A stretch of 64,000 nucleotides of DNA from Streptomyces lydicus (GTDB taxonomy: Bacteria; Actinomycetota; Actinomycetes; Streptomycetales; Streptomycetaceae), in assembly GCF_001729485.1 (NCBI RefSeq), contig NZ_CP017157.1, forward strand, positions 2,604,001-2,668,000. The letters are read 5' to 3'. The notes below the pieces were generated by a model that searched no databases, had not been told where the DNA came from, and was given only the letters and a program-made list of their open reading frames with translations. Shown piece by piece: positions 9,808-18,529 of this stretch; the first letter of the stretch is position 1; each line of letters opens with the position of its first letter. A program made the translations under genes and the position numbers.

Positions 9808-10521
9808 ATGACCAGCAGCATCCCCGCGATCGGCACCCGAACGGCCGACGGCGCGACCCTCCAGGCGGTCTTCCTCGACCTCGACGGCACGCTCGTCGAC
9901 ACCGAGGGGTTCTGGTGGGAGGCCGAGGCCGAGGTCTTCGCCGGCCTCGGGCACGTCCTGGACGACGCGCACCGCGAGGTGGTGGTCGGCGGCCCGATGT
10001 CCCGCAGCGCCAACTACCTGATCCAGGTCACCGGCGTGGACATCAGCCTGCCCGAGCTCAGCGTGCTGCTCAACGCCGCCTTCCTGGCCCGCATCCGGCG
10101 CGGCGTCCCGCTGATGCCGGGTGCCCGCAAGCTGCTGGCCGAGCTGGCCGCCCACGAGGTGCCCACCGCCCTGGTCTCCGCCTCGCACCGCGCCATCGTC
10201 GACCAGATGCTGCACTCGCTCGGCCCGGAGCACTTCCGGCTCACGCTGGCCGGCGACGACCTGGTGCGCACCAAGCCGCACCCCGACCCGTACCTGACCG
10301 CCGCGGCGCGCCTGGGGGCGGCCCCGGAGCGCTGCGCCGTCGTCGAGGACACCCTGACCGGGGTGACGGCGGGCGAGGCGGCCGGCTGCCCGGTCGTCGC
10401 GGTGCCCTCGGTGACGCCGATCCCGCCGGCGGTGGGCCGTACGGTCGTCCGCTCGCTGGAAGAAGTGGATCTCCCATTTCTCCGGTCGCTCATCACGGAA
10501 AGCCGCGGCGACGTGCACTGA
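9808..10521 (+). CDS. HAD-superfamily hydrolase (beta-phosphoglucomutase/phosphatase-like)
   Basis: A 237-residue cytoplasmic protein of the haloacid dehalogenase superfamily. Motif I is FLDLDGTLVDTEG (about residues 22-34, Asp nucleophile), motif II lies in ALVSASHR, motif III is the Lys in RTKPHPDPY, and motif IV is CAVVEDTLTGV. An alpha-helical cap sits between motifs I and II, as in subclass I phosphatases. The substrate cannot be predicted. The ATG at 9808 is preceded by GTGGAGG. It stands alone between the metH terminator and the binding-protein genes. In other actinobacteria similar proteins often follow metH, but no functional link is shown. Confidence 0.88.
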   Translation: MTSSIPAIGTRTADGATLQAVFLDLDGTLVDTEGFWWEAEAEVFAGLGHVLDDAHREVVVGGPMSRSANYLIQVTGVDISLPELSVLLNAAFLARIRRGVPLMPGARKLLAELAAHEVPTALVSASHRAIVDQMLHSLGPEHFRLTLAGDDLVRTKPHPDPYLTAAARLGAAPERCAVVEDTLTGVTAGEAAGCPVVAVPSVTPIPPAVGRTVVRSLEEVDLPFLRSLITESRGDVH

Positions 10522-10883
10522 GCGTATCGCGGGGAAAGCCGACGAAACTGTGCGGAACGGGCCGCTCATTTTCCGTGACGAATGCGCTGACTGAATAGTC
10601 GCACCGCCGCGGGCCTCCAAATGCGTGACGTTTCTCACGTGCCGGGGCGTCGACAGCGGACCCAACAGGTGTTCCGGAGGCTGTCTTCGGGGGTTTCTAC
10701 GGGGGTAAGTGTCCGGATTGGTGGAGCAACGCGCGAATCGTTCCGCCGTCCGGATATCGATCACGCCGCCGTGGCTATCCAGTACCCATATCGCTGCAAC
10801 TCCTTTGTGTCCCAGCGCGGCTGGCCGTTCCTACTAATGTCGACGCGAGCAACACCTCTGCGCTGATAAGGAACCTGCCGACG
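10522..10883. other. 362-nt intergenic region ahead of the binding-protein pair
   Basis: No gene or clear hairpin terminator is seen. It holds a CRP-type dyad at 10624-10639 (annotated separately), two ATG-initiated short frames that lack Streptomyces codon bias, and an AT-richer TACTAAT tract at 10832-10838, about 45 nt before the next start, that could be part of a -10 region. The composition is less G/C-rich than the flanking genes, as expected for a regulatory region. Confidence 0.5.
10624..10639. promoter_or_regulatory. CRP-like dyad upstream of the binding-protein genes
   Basis: The inverted repeat CGTGACGTTTCTCACG has perfect 5-bp arms (CGTGA/TCACG) around 6 nt. The form matches the general CRP pattern TGTGA-N6-TCACA except at the outermost bases. 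It lies about 245 nt before the SBP start, so a direct promoter role would need a long leader or an upstream start. This is a pattern match only. Confidence 0.4.
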
Positions 10884-12491
10884 ATGAATCGCAAGACCCT
10901 GGTGCTGCCGGCGCTGGCCGGTCTCCTTGCCCCCGTGCTCGCTGCCTGTGGCAGCTCGGACGGCGCGGGCGACGGCGGCGATCCCATCGTCGTGGGGGTG
11001 GCCACCCACATCGAGGCCACCAAGGCGGCGCCCGCCCCGCTGGACCCGTCCCAGGCGTACGACGTCGACGCGTGGAACGTCCTGCGGGCCACGCTCCAGA
11101 CGCTGATGCGGCTGCCGCGCAGCGGGACCGCGCCGGTGCCGGACGCGGCCGAGTCGTGCGGGTTCCGCGACACCCAGAACGAGCAGTACCGCTGCACCCT
11201 GCGCAGCGGCCTGAAGTTCTCGAACGGCCACGCCCTGACGGCACAGGACGTCAAGTTCTCCATCGAGCGCATGAAGACCATCAACAACACCAACGGCCCG
11301 GTGTCGCTGCTCGACGACATCGACAAGGTCGAGACGCCCAGCGACACCGAGGTGGTCTTCCACCTCAGCAAGCCGGACGCCACCTTCCCGCAGAAGCTCA
11401 CCACGCCCGCCGCGTCCATCGTGGACTCCCAGGTGTACCCCAAGGGCCGTCTGTACAACGGCTTCGACGTGGTCGGCTCCGGCCCGTACACCGTCAAGAC
11501 CGAGCGCAGCGGCAACCGCATCACCAAGGCGGTCTTCACCAAGAACCCCGACTACAAGGGCGGGGAGAAGACGCACAACGACAAGATCGAGATGCGCTTC
11601 TTCGACGACTCCGACGCCGTGGAGAAGGCGCTGCGCAAGGGCGACGTCGACCTGATGAACCGTGGCCTGGCGCCCGATCAGGTCAAGGGCCTGGAGAACG
11701 CGCGCAACAACCACATCGCCCTGCAGGAGATGCCCGGCCAGGAGATCCGCTACCTGGCCTTCAACACCAAGGACCCGGCCGTCTCCAACAAGGCCGTGCG
11801 GCAGGCGATGGCGCAGATCATCAACCGCTCGGACCTGGTGCGCAACGTCTACTCCTACACCGGCGACCCGCTCTTCTCGATGGTCCCCACCGGCCTGACC
11901 GGCCACATCAACTCGTTCTTCAACAAGTACGGGAACCCCAGCGCCGCGGCCGCCCGCAAGACGCTCCAGGCCGCGAACATCACCACCCCGGTGAAGTTCA
12001 CCCTCTCCTACACCACGAACCACTACGGCTCCAGCACGGCCAAGGAGGTCCGCGCGGTGCAGAGCCAGCTCAACGCGACCAAGCTCTTCGACGTGAGCCT
12101 CAAGGGCGTGCCCAGCTGGCAGCAGTACCGCGACGACTCCCTCGCCGGCAAGTACACCGTCTACAACATGGGATGGTTCCCCGACATCCCGGACGCCGAC
12201 AACTACATCGCGCCGTTCATCGGCAAGCAGAACTTCCTCGGCTCCCCGTACCGGAACGGCAAGATCGAGTCGCAGCTCATCCCGTCCAGCCGCCAGCAGT
12301 CCGACCGCAACGCCGCGGCCGCCGACTTCAAGCAGGCGCAGGACATCATCGCCGACGACGTGCCGCTCCTCCCGCTGTGGCAGGGCAAGCAGTACGTCGC
12401 CGCCCGCGACGACATCACCGGCGTCGAGTGGGCCCTCAACTCCTCGTCGGGGCTGCAGATCTGGGAGCTCGGCCGCGGCGTCGCCGACTGA
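10884..12491 (+). CDS. ABC transporter substrate-binding lipoprotein, peptide/nickel (DppA/OppA) family
   Basis: A 535-residue family-5 extracellular solute-binding protein. Residues 1-21 form a lipoprotein signal peptide ending in a lipobox, LAAC, so the mature protein should be lipid-anchored at the cell surface. The body has the family sequences RSGLKFSNGHALTAQDVKFS, VRQAMAQIINR and LLPLWQGKQY near the C-terminus. The likely ligands are peptides or other small organic molecules; the ligand is not predictable. No permease or ATPase genes lie nearby, so it must use components encoded elsewhere, or act as a receptor. The next gene, 92 nt downstream, encodes a close paralogue, which suggests tandem duplication. 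Confidence 0.92.
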   Translation: MNRKTLVLPALAGLLAPVLAACGSSDGAGDGGDPIVVGVATHIEATKAAPAPLDPSQAYDVDAWNVLRATLQTLMRLPRSGTAPVPDAAESCGFRDTQNEQYRCTLRSGLKFSNGHALTAQDVKFSIERMKTINNTNGPVSLLDDIDKVETPSDTEVVFHLSKPDATFPQKLTTPAASIVDSQVYPKGRLYNGFDVVGSGPYTVKTERSGNRITKAVFTKNPDYKGGEKTHNDKIEMRFFDDSDAVEKALRKGDVDLMNRGLAPDQVKGLENARNNHIALQEMPGQEIRYLAFNTKDPAVSNKAVRQAMAQIINRSDLVRNVYSYTGDPLFSMVPTGLTGHINSFFNKYGNPSAAAARKTLQAANITTPVKFTLSYTTNHYGSSTAKEVRAVQSQLNATKLFDVSLKGVPSWQQYRDDSLAGKYTVYNMGWFPDIPDADNYIAPFIGKQNFLGSPYRNGKIESQLIPSSRQQSDRNAAAADFKQAQDIIADDVPLLPLWQGKQYVAARDDITGVEWALNSSSGLQIWELGRGVAD

Positions 12492-12583
12492 GCGCGCACA
12501 ACCACCACGCCACACATCTCCACACCGCCGCGGCGTTCCCACCGCGGCCCGACAGGCACCACCCAGATCGTGAGGACCGTTCA

Positions 12584-14182
12584 GTGAGGAAGCGTGACCA
12601 GTGGCTGGCCGCCCCGATCGGAGCGGGGCTGACCACAGCCCTGCTCGCGGTCGCCGGGTGCGGCACGGACGACTCGGGAGCGGCCGGCCGCGGTGAGCCC
12701 GTGGTCATGGGAATGACGGACAAGGTCGTGGCCACCGACCCCGCAGCCGGATACGACCCCGGGTCCTGGCTGCTGTTCAACAACGTCTTCCAGTCGCTGT
12801 TGAGCTTCCCCAAGGGCGGCACCACCCCCGAGCCGGAGGCCGCCAAGAGCTGCTCGTTCACCGACGCCGACAGCAAGGTCTACCGCTGCACGCTCAAGCC
12901 CGGCCTGACCTTCAGCAACGGTGACGCGCTGACCTCGAAGGACGTCAAGTTCTCCTTCGACCGCACGCAGCGCATCAAGGACAAGAACGGCCCCTCGGTG
13001 ATGTTCTCCGCGCTGGAGAACGTCGAGACGCCGGACGCCAAGACCGTGGTCTTCCACCTGAAGACGCCGGACGCCACCTTCCCCATGAAGATCGCCTCGG
13101 GCGCCGGCTCCATCGTCGACCACACCCAGTACCCCGCCGACCGGCTGCGCGCCGACGGCAAGGCCACCGGCTCCGGCGTCTACACGCTCAAGGAGTACGG
13201 CACCGACCGGGCCGTCTTCGCCGTCAACGACAGCTACAAGGGCCCCGCCAAGGTCAAGAACTCCGGCATGACCGTGAAGTTCTTCCACAGCAGCGACAAG
13301 CTCAAGAAGGCCGTCGAGGGCGGCGACGTCGACCTGGCCTACCGTGGTCTGTCCATGAAGGACATCGCCCACCTCGACAACGCCTCGCTGCGCCAGCAGC
13401 ACGGCACCCAGGTCATCGAGGGCGGCAGCGCCGAGGTCATGCACCTGGTCTTCAACCTCAAGGACCCGGTCGCCGGCAAGCTGGGCGTCCGCAAGGCGAT
13501 CGCCTACCTCCTGGACCGCTCCACCCTCGTCCGGGACGTCTACGAGCGCACCGCCGAACCGCTGTACTCGGTCGTTCCCGCCGGCATCACCGGCCACAAC
13601 ACCGCCTTCTTCAACACCTACGGCGACCGCCCGCAGCCCGACAAGGCGAAGCAGGCGCTGCGCTCCGCGGGCTTCGAGGGCAAGGTGCCGCTGACGCTGT
13701 GGGCCACCCCCGACCGGTTCGGCCCGGGCACCGTCCCGGCCTTCCAGGAGATCGCCCAACAGCTCAACGCCAGCGGCCTGTTCGACGCCAAGGTGCGCTC
13801 GGTGCCCACCGAGGAGTACGACAAGGGCGTGTCCGGCGGCCGGTTCGGCGTGTACGTCAAGGGCTGGGTCCCCGACTACCCGGACCCCGACAACTTCACC
13901 CAGCCGTTCTTCGGCAAGGACAGCGTGCTGTCCAACCACTACACCTCGCCGGCCATCACCGGCCGGCTGCTGCCCAAGACGGCCGACGAGCAGGACCGCG
14001 GCGCCACCAAGGCCGCCTTCCGGGAGCTGCAGGACATCGTCGCCAAGGACGTGCCGGTCATCCCGATCTGGCAGGGCAAGCAGTACGCGGTGGCCCGCGA
14101 CGGCGTCTCCGGTCTGGAATGGACGCTGGACTCCTCGACCGTCTTCCGGTTCTGGGAGATCAGCAAGGCGGCCGACGCCTGA
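12584..14182 (+). CDS. Second peptide-type substrate-binding lipoprotein (tandem paralogue)
   Basis: The GTG at 12584, with TGAGGA 7 nt upstream, gives a 532-residue protein; the open frame continues far upstream, overlapping the previous gene in another frame, and is not used. The signal peptide ends in a lipobox, AVAGC. The body parallels its neighbour: CTLKPGLTFSNGDAL, DVKFSFDRTQ, VRKAIAYLLDRSTLVRDVY and IPIWQGKQYAVARD all line up with the first protein at the same places. The two are clearly divergent copies, not a recent duplication. Both lack an adjacent ABC permease. It ends at a perfect 56-nt palindrome, 11 nt after the stop. Confidence 0.91.
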   Translation: MRKRDQWLAAPIGAGLTTALLAVAGCGTDDSGAAGRGEPVVMGMTDKVVATDPAAGYDPGSWLLFNNVFQSLLSFPKGGTTPEPEAAKSCSFTDADSKVYRCTLKPGLTFSNGDALTSKDVKFSFDRTQRIKDKNGPSVMFSALENVETPDAKTVVFHLKTPDATFPMKIASGAGSIVDHTQYPADRLRADGKATGSGVYTLKEYGTDRAVFAVNDSYKGPAKVKNSGMTVKFFHSSDKLKKAVEGGDVDLAYRGLSMKDIAHLDNASLRQQHGTQVIEGGSAEVMHLVFNLKDPVAGKLGVRKAIAYLLDRSTLVRDVYERTAEPLYSVVPAGITGHNTAFFNTYGDRPQPDKAKQALRSAGFEGKVPLTLWATPDRFGPGTVPAFQEIAQQLNASGLFDAKVRSVPTEEYDKGVSGGRFGVYVKGWVPDYPDPDNFTQPFFGKDSVLSNHYTSPAITGRLLPKTADEQDRGATKAAFRELQDIVAKDVPVIPIWQGKQYAVARDGVSGLEWTLDSSTVFRFWEISKAADA

Positions 14183-14193
14183 CGGACGGCGCA

Positions 14194-14249
14194 CACACGG
14201 CGGCGGGGCCGGCCCGGGAGATCTCCCGGGCCGGCCCCGCCGCCGTGTG
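14194..14249. terminator. 56-nt perfect palindrome, bidirectional terminator
   Basis: Positions 14194-14221 are exactly complementary to 14222-14249 with no spacer (centre GAGATCTC). It lies between the convergent ends of the second binding-protein gene (stop at 14182) and the response regulator (stop at 14293), so one structure serves both directions. Confidence 0.85.
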
Positions 14250-14292
14250 CCGTGGGTGCGTGCGTACGGGCCGCTGTGGGCGCCGCAGGGCG

Positions 14293-14964
14293 CTACTGGG
14301 CCCCCGGCCGCACCAGGCCGCTCTCGTAGGCGTACACCGCCGCCTGCACCCGGTCGCGCAGCCCCAGCTTCGTCAGGACGTGGCCCACATGCGTCTTGAC
14401 CGTCGTCTCGCTGACGAACAGGTCCGCGGCGATCTCCGCGTTCGACAGTCCGCGCGCCACCAGCTTGAGCACCTCCACCTCGCGCTCGGTGAGGGTGTGC
14501 AGGGTGTCCGGCACCGCCTCCTCGCCCGACGGCAGGTGCCCGGCGTACTTGTCCAGCAGCCGGCGGGTGATGCTCGGCGCCAGCATCGCCTCGCCGGCCG
14601 CCACCACCCGGATCGCCTGCACCAGCTCGTTGGCCGGCGCGTCCTTCAGCAGGAAGCCGCTGGCCCCCGCCCGCAGCGCCTCGACGACGTACTCGTCCAG
14701 GTCGAAGGTCGTCAGCACCAGCACCTTCGCCGGCCCGTCCTTGGCCGGACCGGTGATCTGCCGGGTCGCCTCCACCCCGTCCATCCGCGGCATGCGGATG
14801 TCCATCAGCACCACATCGGGCTGCAGCGCCCGCACCTGCTCCAGCGCCTGCAGGCCGTCACCGGCCTCCCCGACGACGGCCAGGTCCTGCTCCGCCTCCA
14901 GAATCATCCGGAATCCCGTACGCAGCAGGGGCTGGTCGTCGACCAGCAGGACGCGGATGGCCAC
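14293..14964 (-). CDS. NarL/LuxR-type response regulator, orphan
   Basis: A 223-residue two-component regulator. The receiver domain (about residues 4-120) has the acidic pair VDDQ, the phosphoacceptor Asp in DVVLMDIRMPRMDGVEA and Lys in LLKDA. The C-terminal LuxR-type DNA-binding domain (about 155-215) has LTEREVEVLKLVARGLSNAEIA and TTVKTHVGHVLTKLGLRDR. The start is GTG at 14964 with GGAGAG upstream; the 165-nt longer frame is not used. No histidine kinase gene lies beside it, so its partner must be elsewhere. A terminator (14194-14249) follows. Confidence 0.9.
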   Translation of the reverse strand: MAIRVLLVDDQPLLRTGFRMILEAEQDLAVVGEAGDGLQALEQVRALQPDVVLMDIRMPRMDGVEATRQITGPAKDGPAKVLVLTTFDLDEYVVEALRAGASGFLLKDAPANELVQAIRVVAAGEAMLAPSITRRLLDKYAGHLPSGEEAVPDTLHTLTEREVEVLKLVARGLSNAEIAADLFVSETTVKTHVGHVLTKLGLRDRVQAAVYAYESGLVRPGAQ

Positions 14965-15005
14965 GAGCTCTCCTTCGTTACGCCCGTTCGATACGCCCGG
15001 ACAGG

Positions 15006-15947
15006 CTAGATCGCCTCCATTCTGCCCTGCGGGGCCCCACCGGCATCCGCCGGGCGCGGCTCCAGCGGATACACCGGGGGAGTGCCGCCGAATTCCGGAC
15101 AGTGCGCCTGGTGGTCGCACCAGCCGCACAGCTTCGTCGGCCGCGGCCGCCAGTCACCGGTCTCGGTCGCCAGCCGGATCGCCTCCCACAGCGCCAGCAA
15201 CTTCCGCTCCACGGCCCGCAGATCGGCCTCGCCCGGGTCGTACGTCAGCACATCGCCGCTGCCCAGATACACCAGCTGCAGCCGCCTCGGCACCACACCG
15301 CGCAGCCGCCACACCACCAGGGCGTAGAACTTCATCTGGAACAGCGCGCCCTCGGCGAACTGCGGCCGCGGCGCCTTGCCGGTCTTGTAGTCGACGATCC
15401 GCACCTCACCGGTCGGCGCGACGTCCACCCGGTCGATGAAGCCGCGCAGCTGCAGCCCCGACTCCAGCACCGTCTCCACGTACAGTTCGCGGTCCGCCGG
15501 CTCCAGCCGCGTCGGGTCCTCCAGCGAGAACCACCGCTCCACCAGCGCCTCGGCCTCCGCCAGCCACGTCGCCAGCCGCTCGCCGTCCGCGTCCCCGGCG
15601 AACAGCTCGGCCAGCTCGGGCCGCTTGGCCAGCAGCTTCTCCCACTCGCCCGGCACCATCGCGCGCGCCCCGGCCGCCGTACGCTCCGCCGCCGGCGCGT
15701 CGAAGAGCCGCTCCAGCACCGCGTGCACGACCGTGCCCCGGGTCGCCGCCGCACTCGGCTTCTCCGGCAGCCTGTCGATCACCCGGAAGCGGTAAAGCAG
15801 CGGGCACTGCATGAAATCGCTCGCCCGCGACGGCGAGAGCGCCACCGGCGGACGCGCCCGCACCCCCTCGCCCGGTCCCGCCCCGGCGGCCTCCGCGCCG
15901 TCCCCGCCCTGCGCGGCCGCCCCGTCCTGCTCCGTGCTCCATCCCAT
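15006..15947 (-). CDS. RecB-family PD-(D/E)XK exonuclease with predicted Fe-S cluster
   Basis: A 313-residue nuclease-domain protein. The core Asp-x-Lys is in VRIVDYKTGKAP, preceded by the strand that holds ELYVETVLESG and GFIDRVD. An N-terminal Cys (FMQCPLLYRFRVIDRLP) and the C-terminal CGWCDHQAHCPEF form a four-Cys set (C, then CxxC-x5-C) like the [4Fe-4S] staple of AddB and Cas4 nucleases. The start is uncertain: the ATG at 15947 (MGWSTEQDG) gives a plausible N-terminus, but the upstream sequence has only a weak Shine-Dalgarno. The cellular role is unknown; DNA repair is an inference from the family. It is divergent from the downstream site-2 protease gene. Confidence 0.85.
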   Translation of the reverse strand: MGWSTEQDGAAAQGGDGAEAAGAGPGEGVRARPPVALSPSRASDFMQCPLLYRFRVIDRLPEKPSAAATRGTVVHAVLERLFDAPAAERTAAGARAMVPGEWEKLLAKRPELAELFAGDADGERLATWLAEAEALVERWFSLEDPTRLEPADRELYVETVLESGLQLRGFIDRVDVAPTGEVRIVDYKTGKAPRPQFAEGALFQMKFYALVVWRLRGVVPRRLQLVYLGSGDVLTYDPGEADLRAVERKLLALWEAIRLATETGDWRPRPTKLCGWCDHQAHCPEFGGTPPVYPLEPRPADAGGAPQGRMEAI

Positions 15948-16146
15948 GGCACAAAACCCTACGGCCCGCCACTGACACGCGCGGACGGATGACGGAGGGC
16001 GCACGCAGCGTAAGGGCCCCGCAGCGGAAGCGGCCCCGACGCTCCGCATACCATCGACGCCGGACCCCTTCGCCCTGCATGATCGAGATATCAGGCCGAG
16101 CAGGGGCGAATGCCGTATGCCGTATCCGATGAGGGGACGCCACACC

Positions 16147-17406
16147 GTGGACGACAGCGGGAAGCCGCAGGACCCCGAGGAGTCCGCGCGGCACCGGCCG
16201 CCCGGGCAGACCGAGGAGCCCGGCGGGCCCAAGGCGCCCCCGCCCGGCAGGAAGGGCAGCGGGGGCGGCATCCTGATGGGCCGTCCCTTCGGCGTGCCCG
16301 TCTACGTCGCCCCCAGCTGGTTCCTGGTCGCCGCCCTGATCACCTGGGTCTTCGGCGGCCAACTGGAGCGCGTGCTGCCCGAGCTCGGCGCCGCCCGCTA
16401 CCTCGTCTCGCTCTTCTTCGCGGTGGCCTTCTACGCCTCGGTGCTGGTCCACGAACTGGCCCACACCGTCGCCGCGCTCCGCTTCAAGCTCCCCGTGCGC
16501 CGCATCCAGCTGCAGTTCTTCGGCGGCGTCTCGGAGATAGAGAAGGAGACCGAGACCCCCGGCCGGGAGTTCGTCCTGGCCTTCGTCGGCCCGCTGCTGT
16601 CCCTCGTGCTCGCCGGTGTCTTCTACGCCGGGATGCAGCTGGTCGAACCCGGTACGGTCCCCGGCGTCCTGCTCGCCGGCCTGATGATCTCCAACCTCAT
16701 CGTCGCGGTCTTCAACCTGCTGCCCGGTCTCCCGCTGGACGGCGGCCGGATGCTGCGCGCCGTCGTGTGGAAGATCACCGGCCGGCCGATGAGCGGCACC
16801 GTCGCCGCCGCCTGGGTCGGCCGCGCGCTCGCCGTCACCGTCCTGATCGGCCTGCCGCTGCTCACCCACACCGGAGCGCTCGGCAACGCCCGCCCGGAGA
16901 TCGGCGGCGCGGACTCGCTCACCGACGCCCTGCTCGCCGCGATCCTCGCCGCCATCATCTGGACCGGCGCCGGCAACAGCCTGCGCATGGCCCGGCTGCG
17001 CGAGCGCCTGCCCGACCTCACCGCACGCACCCTGACCCGGCGCGCCGTCCCCGTCGAGACCGCCACCCCGCTCTCCGAGGCGCTGCGCCGCGCCAACGAC
17101 GCCGGCGCCCGCGCCCTGGTCGTCGTCGACCCCCAGGGCGCGCCGACCGCCCTCGTGCGGGAGGCCGCCATCGCCGGTGTCCCCGACCACCGCCGCCCCT
17201 GGGTCCCGGTGGGCACCCTCGCCCAGGACCTCAAGGAGGGCATGCGGGTCCCGGCCGAACTCGCCGGCGAGGACCTGCTCGAATACCTCCGCGCCACCCC
17301 CGCCACCGAATACCTCGTCGTCGAGGACACCGGCGCCATCTACGGCGTCCTGTCCACCGCCGACGTCGAGCGTGCCTTCGTCTCCGCCATGGCACGGACC
17401 AACTAG
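16147..17406 (+). CDS. M50 family site-2 protease with CBS domains
   Basis: An intramembrane metalloprotease of about 419 residues that typically cleaves membrane-anchored regulators. The zinc motif HELAH is in a transmembrane helix, and the second-ligand motif NLLPGLPLDGGRMLR is about 90 residues later. At least five hydrophobic segments lie between about residues 50 and 300. A C-terminal region (about 300-415) of two CBS-like motifs, with VVDPQGAPTALV and LVVEDTGAIYGVLSTADV, may sense nucleotides. I chose GTG at 16147 (VDDSGKP, with GAGGGG upstream); ATG at 16117 in the same frame is possible and would add 10 residues. It is divergent from the RecB-like nuclease. Confidence 0.88.
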   Translation: MDDSGKPQDPEESARHRPPGQTEEPGGPKAPPPGRKGSGGGILMGRPFGVPVYVAPSWFLVAALITWVFGGQLERVLPELGAARYLVSLFFAVAFYASVLVHELAHTVAALRFKLPVRRIQLQFFGGVSEIEKETETPGREFVLAFVGPLLSLVLAGVFYAGMQLVEPGTVPGVLLAGLMISNLIVAVFNLLPGLPLDGGRMLRAVVWKITGRPMSGTVAAAWVGRALAVTVLIGLPLLTHTGALGNARPEIGGADSLTDALLAAILAAIIWTGAGNSLRMARLRERLPDLTARTLTRRAVPVETATPLSEALRRANDAGARALVVVDPQGAPTALVREAAIAGVPDHRRPWVPVGTLAQDLKEGMRVPAELAGEDLLEYLRATPATEYLVVEDTGAIYGVLSTADVERAFVSAMARTN

Positions 17407-17483
17407 CGGGGCGCGGGCGCCTCCGGGGCGCGCGCCGCGGCCCGGCCCGGACCCGGCTGGTCGGCGGCGCCCCGGCGGGCCGG

Positions 17484-17489
17484 TAGGCT
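17484..17489 (+). promoter_or_regulatory. TAGGCT -10 box abutting the trmI start (leaderless candidate)
   Basis: TAGGCT at 17484-17489 ends 6 nt before the trmI ATG (17496), so transcription should begin at or next to the A of ATG. No Shine-Dalgarno is seen. The same hexamer at the same distance precedes the ORF at 33824. The -35 match is weak. Confidence 0.55.
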
Positions 17490-17495
17490 GGTCAC

Positions 17496-18431
17496 ATGTC
17501 CGAACCGACCGGTGCCGCCCGCCGTCGCGGGCCCTTCAAGGTCGGGGACCAGGTCCAGCTCACCGACCCCAAGGGACGCCACTACACCTTCACGCTCGAA
17601 GAGGGCAAGAGCTTCCACACCCACAAGGGAGCCTTCCCCCACGACGAGCTGATCGGTGCTCCCGAGGGCAGCGTTGTCCGTACCACCGGGAACGTCGCCT
17701 ACCTCGCGCTGCGCCCGCTGCTCCCCGACTACGTCCTGTCCATGCCCCGCGGCGCCGCCGTGGTCTACCCCAAGGACGCGGGGCAGATCCTGGCGATGGC
17801 CGACATCTTCCCCGGCGCCCGCGTCGTCGAGGCCGGTGTGGGCTCCGGCTCGCTCAGCAGCTTCCTGCTGCGCGCCATCGGCGACGACGGCATGCTGCAC
17901 TCCTACGAGCGCCGCGCCGACTTCGCCGAGATCGCCACGCAGAACGTGGAGCGCTACTTCGGCGGCCCGCACCCCGCCTGGACGCTCACCGTCGGCGACC
18001 TCCAGGACAACCTCTCCGACACCGACGTCGACCGCGTCATCCTCGACATGCTCGCCCCCTGGGAGTGCCTGGAGGCCGTCTCCAAGGCCCTGGTCCCCGG
18101 CGGCATCCTCTGCGCCTACGTCGCGACGACCACGCAGCTGGCCCGCACCGTCGAGGCGATCCGCGAGCACGGCACGTTCAACGAGCCGTCGGCCTGGGAG
18201 ACCATGGTCCGCACCTGGCACGTCGAGGGCCTCGCCGTCCGCCCCGACCACCGCATGATCGGCCACACCGGCTTCCTGCTCACCGCCCGCCGCCTCGCGG
18301 ACGGCGTGGAGCCCCCGCTGCGCCGCCGCCGCCCGGCGAAGGGCGCGTACGGCGAGGACTACACCGGACCGGGCGGACGGGACAAGGCGGAGTCCGGCAA
18401 GGACCCGGCAGCGGCCTCCGGGCGCGACTGA
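17496..18431 (+). CDS. trmI: tRNA (adenine-58-N1)-methyltransferase TrmI
   Basis: Methylates A58 in the T-loop of tRNA with SAM. The 311-residue protein has an N-terminal TrmI domain (about 10-95) with GPFKVGDQVQLTDPKGRHYT, the SAM-binding glycine-rich motif VVEAGVGSGSLSSFLLRA (about 110-127), and LDMLAPWECL (motif IV, about 183-192). A low-complexity Arg/Asp/Lys/Gly-rich tail (after about 270) is typical of actinobacterial members. There is no good ribosome binding site; a TAGGCT box 6 nt upstream points to leaderless translation. In some actinobacteria this gene lies close to the proteasome genes, as it does here. Confidence 0.93.
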   Translation: MSEPTGAARRRGPFKVGDQVQLTDPKGRHYTFTLEEGKSFHTHKGAFPHDELIGAPEGSVVRTTGNVAYLALRPLLPDYVLSMPRGAAVVYPKDAGQILAMADIFPGARVVEAGVGSGSLSSFLLRAIGDDGMLHSYERRADFAEIATQNVERYFGGPHPAWTLTVGDLQDNLSDTDVDRVILDMLAPWECLEAVSKALVPGGILCAYVATTTQLARTVEAIREHGTFNEPSAWETMVRTWHVEGLAVRPDHRMIGHTGFLLTARRLADGVEPPLRRRRPAKGAYGEDYTGPGGRDKAESGKDPAAASGRD

Positions 18432-18485
18432 CGGTCCCTTCCCAGGGCCCGGTCCGGCCGGCCGGATCCGGCCATCGAACCCCCA

Positions 18486-18529
18486 GGCGCCGCCGACGAG
18501 TTCCCGCAGCGGGAACCGCCGGCGGCGCC
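18486..18529 (+). terminator. Two-part hairpin after trmI
   Basis: GGCGCCGCCG pairs with CGGCGGCGCC (18486-18495 with 18520-18529), enclosing GTTCCCG/CGGGAAC. It is 55 nt after the trmI stop codon and before the next gene at 18662. Confidence 0.75.

Noticed and set aside
12203..12876. Minus-strand frames across the two binding-protein genes
   Set aside because: They are antisense to supported coding sequence and lack ribosome binding sites.
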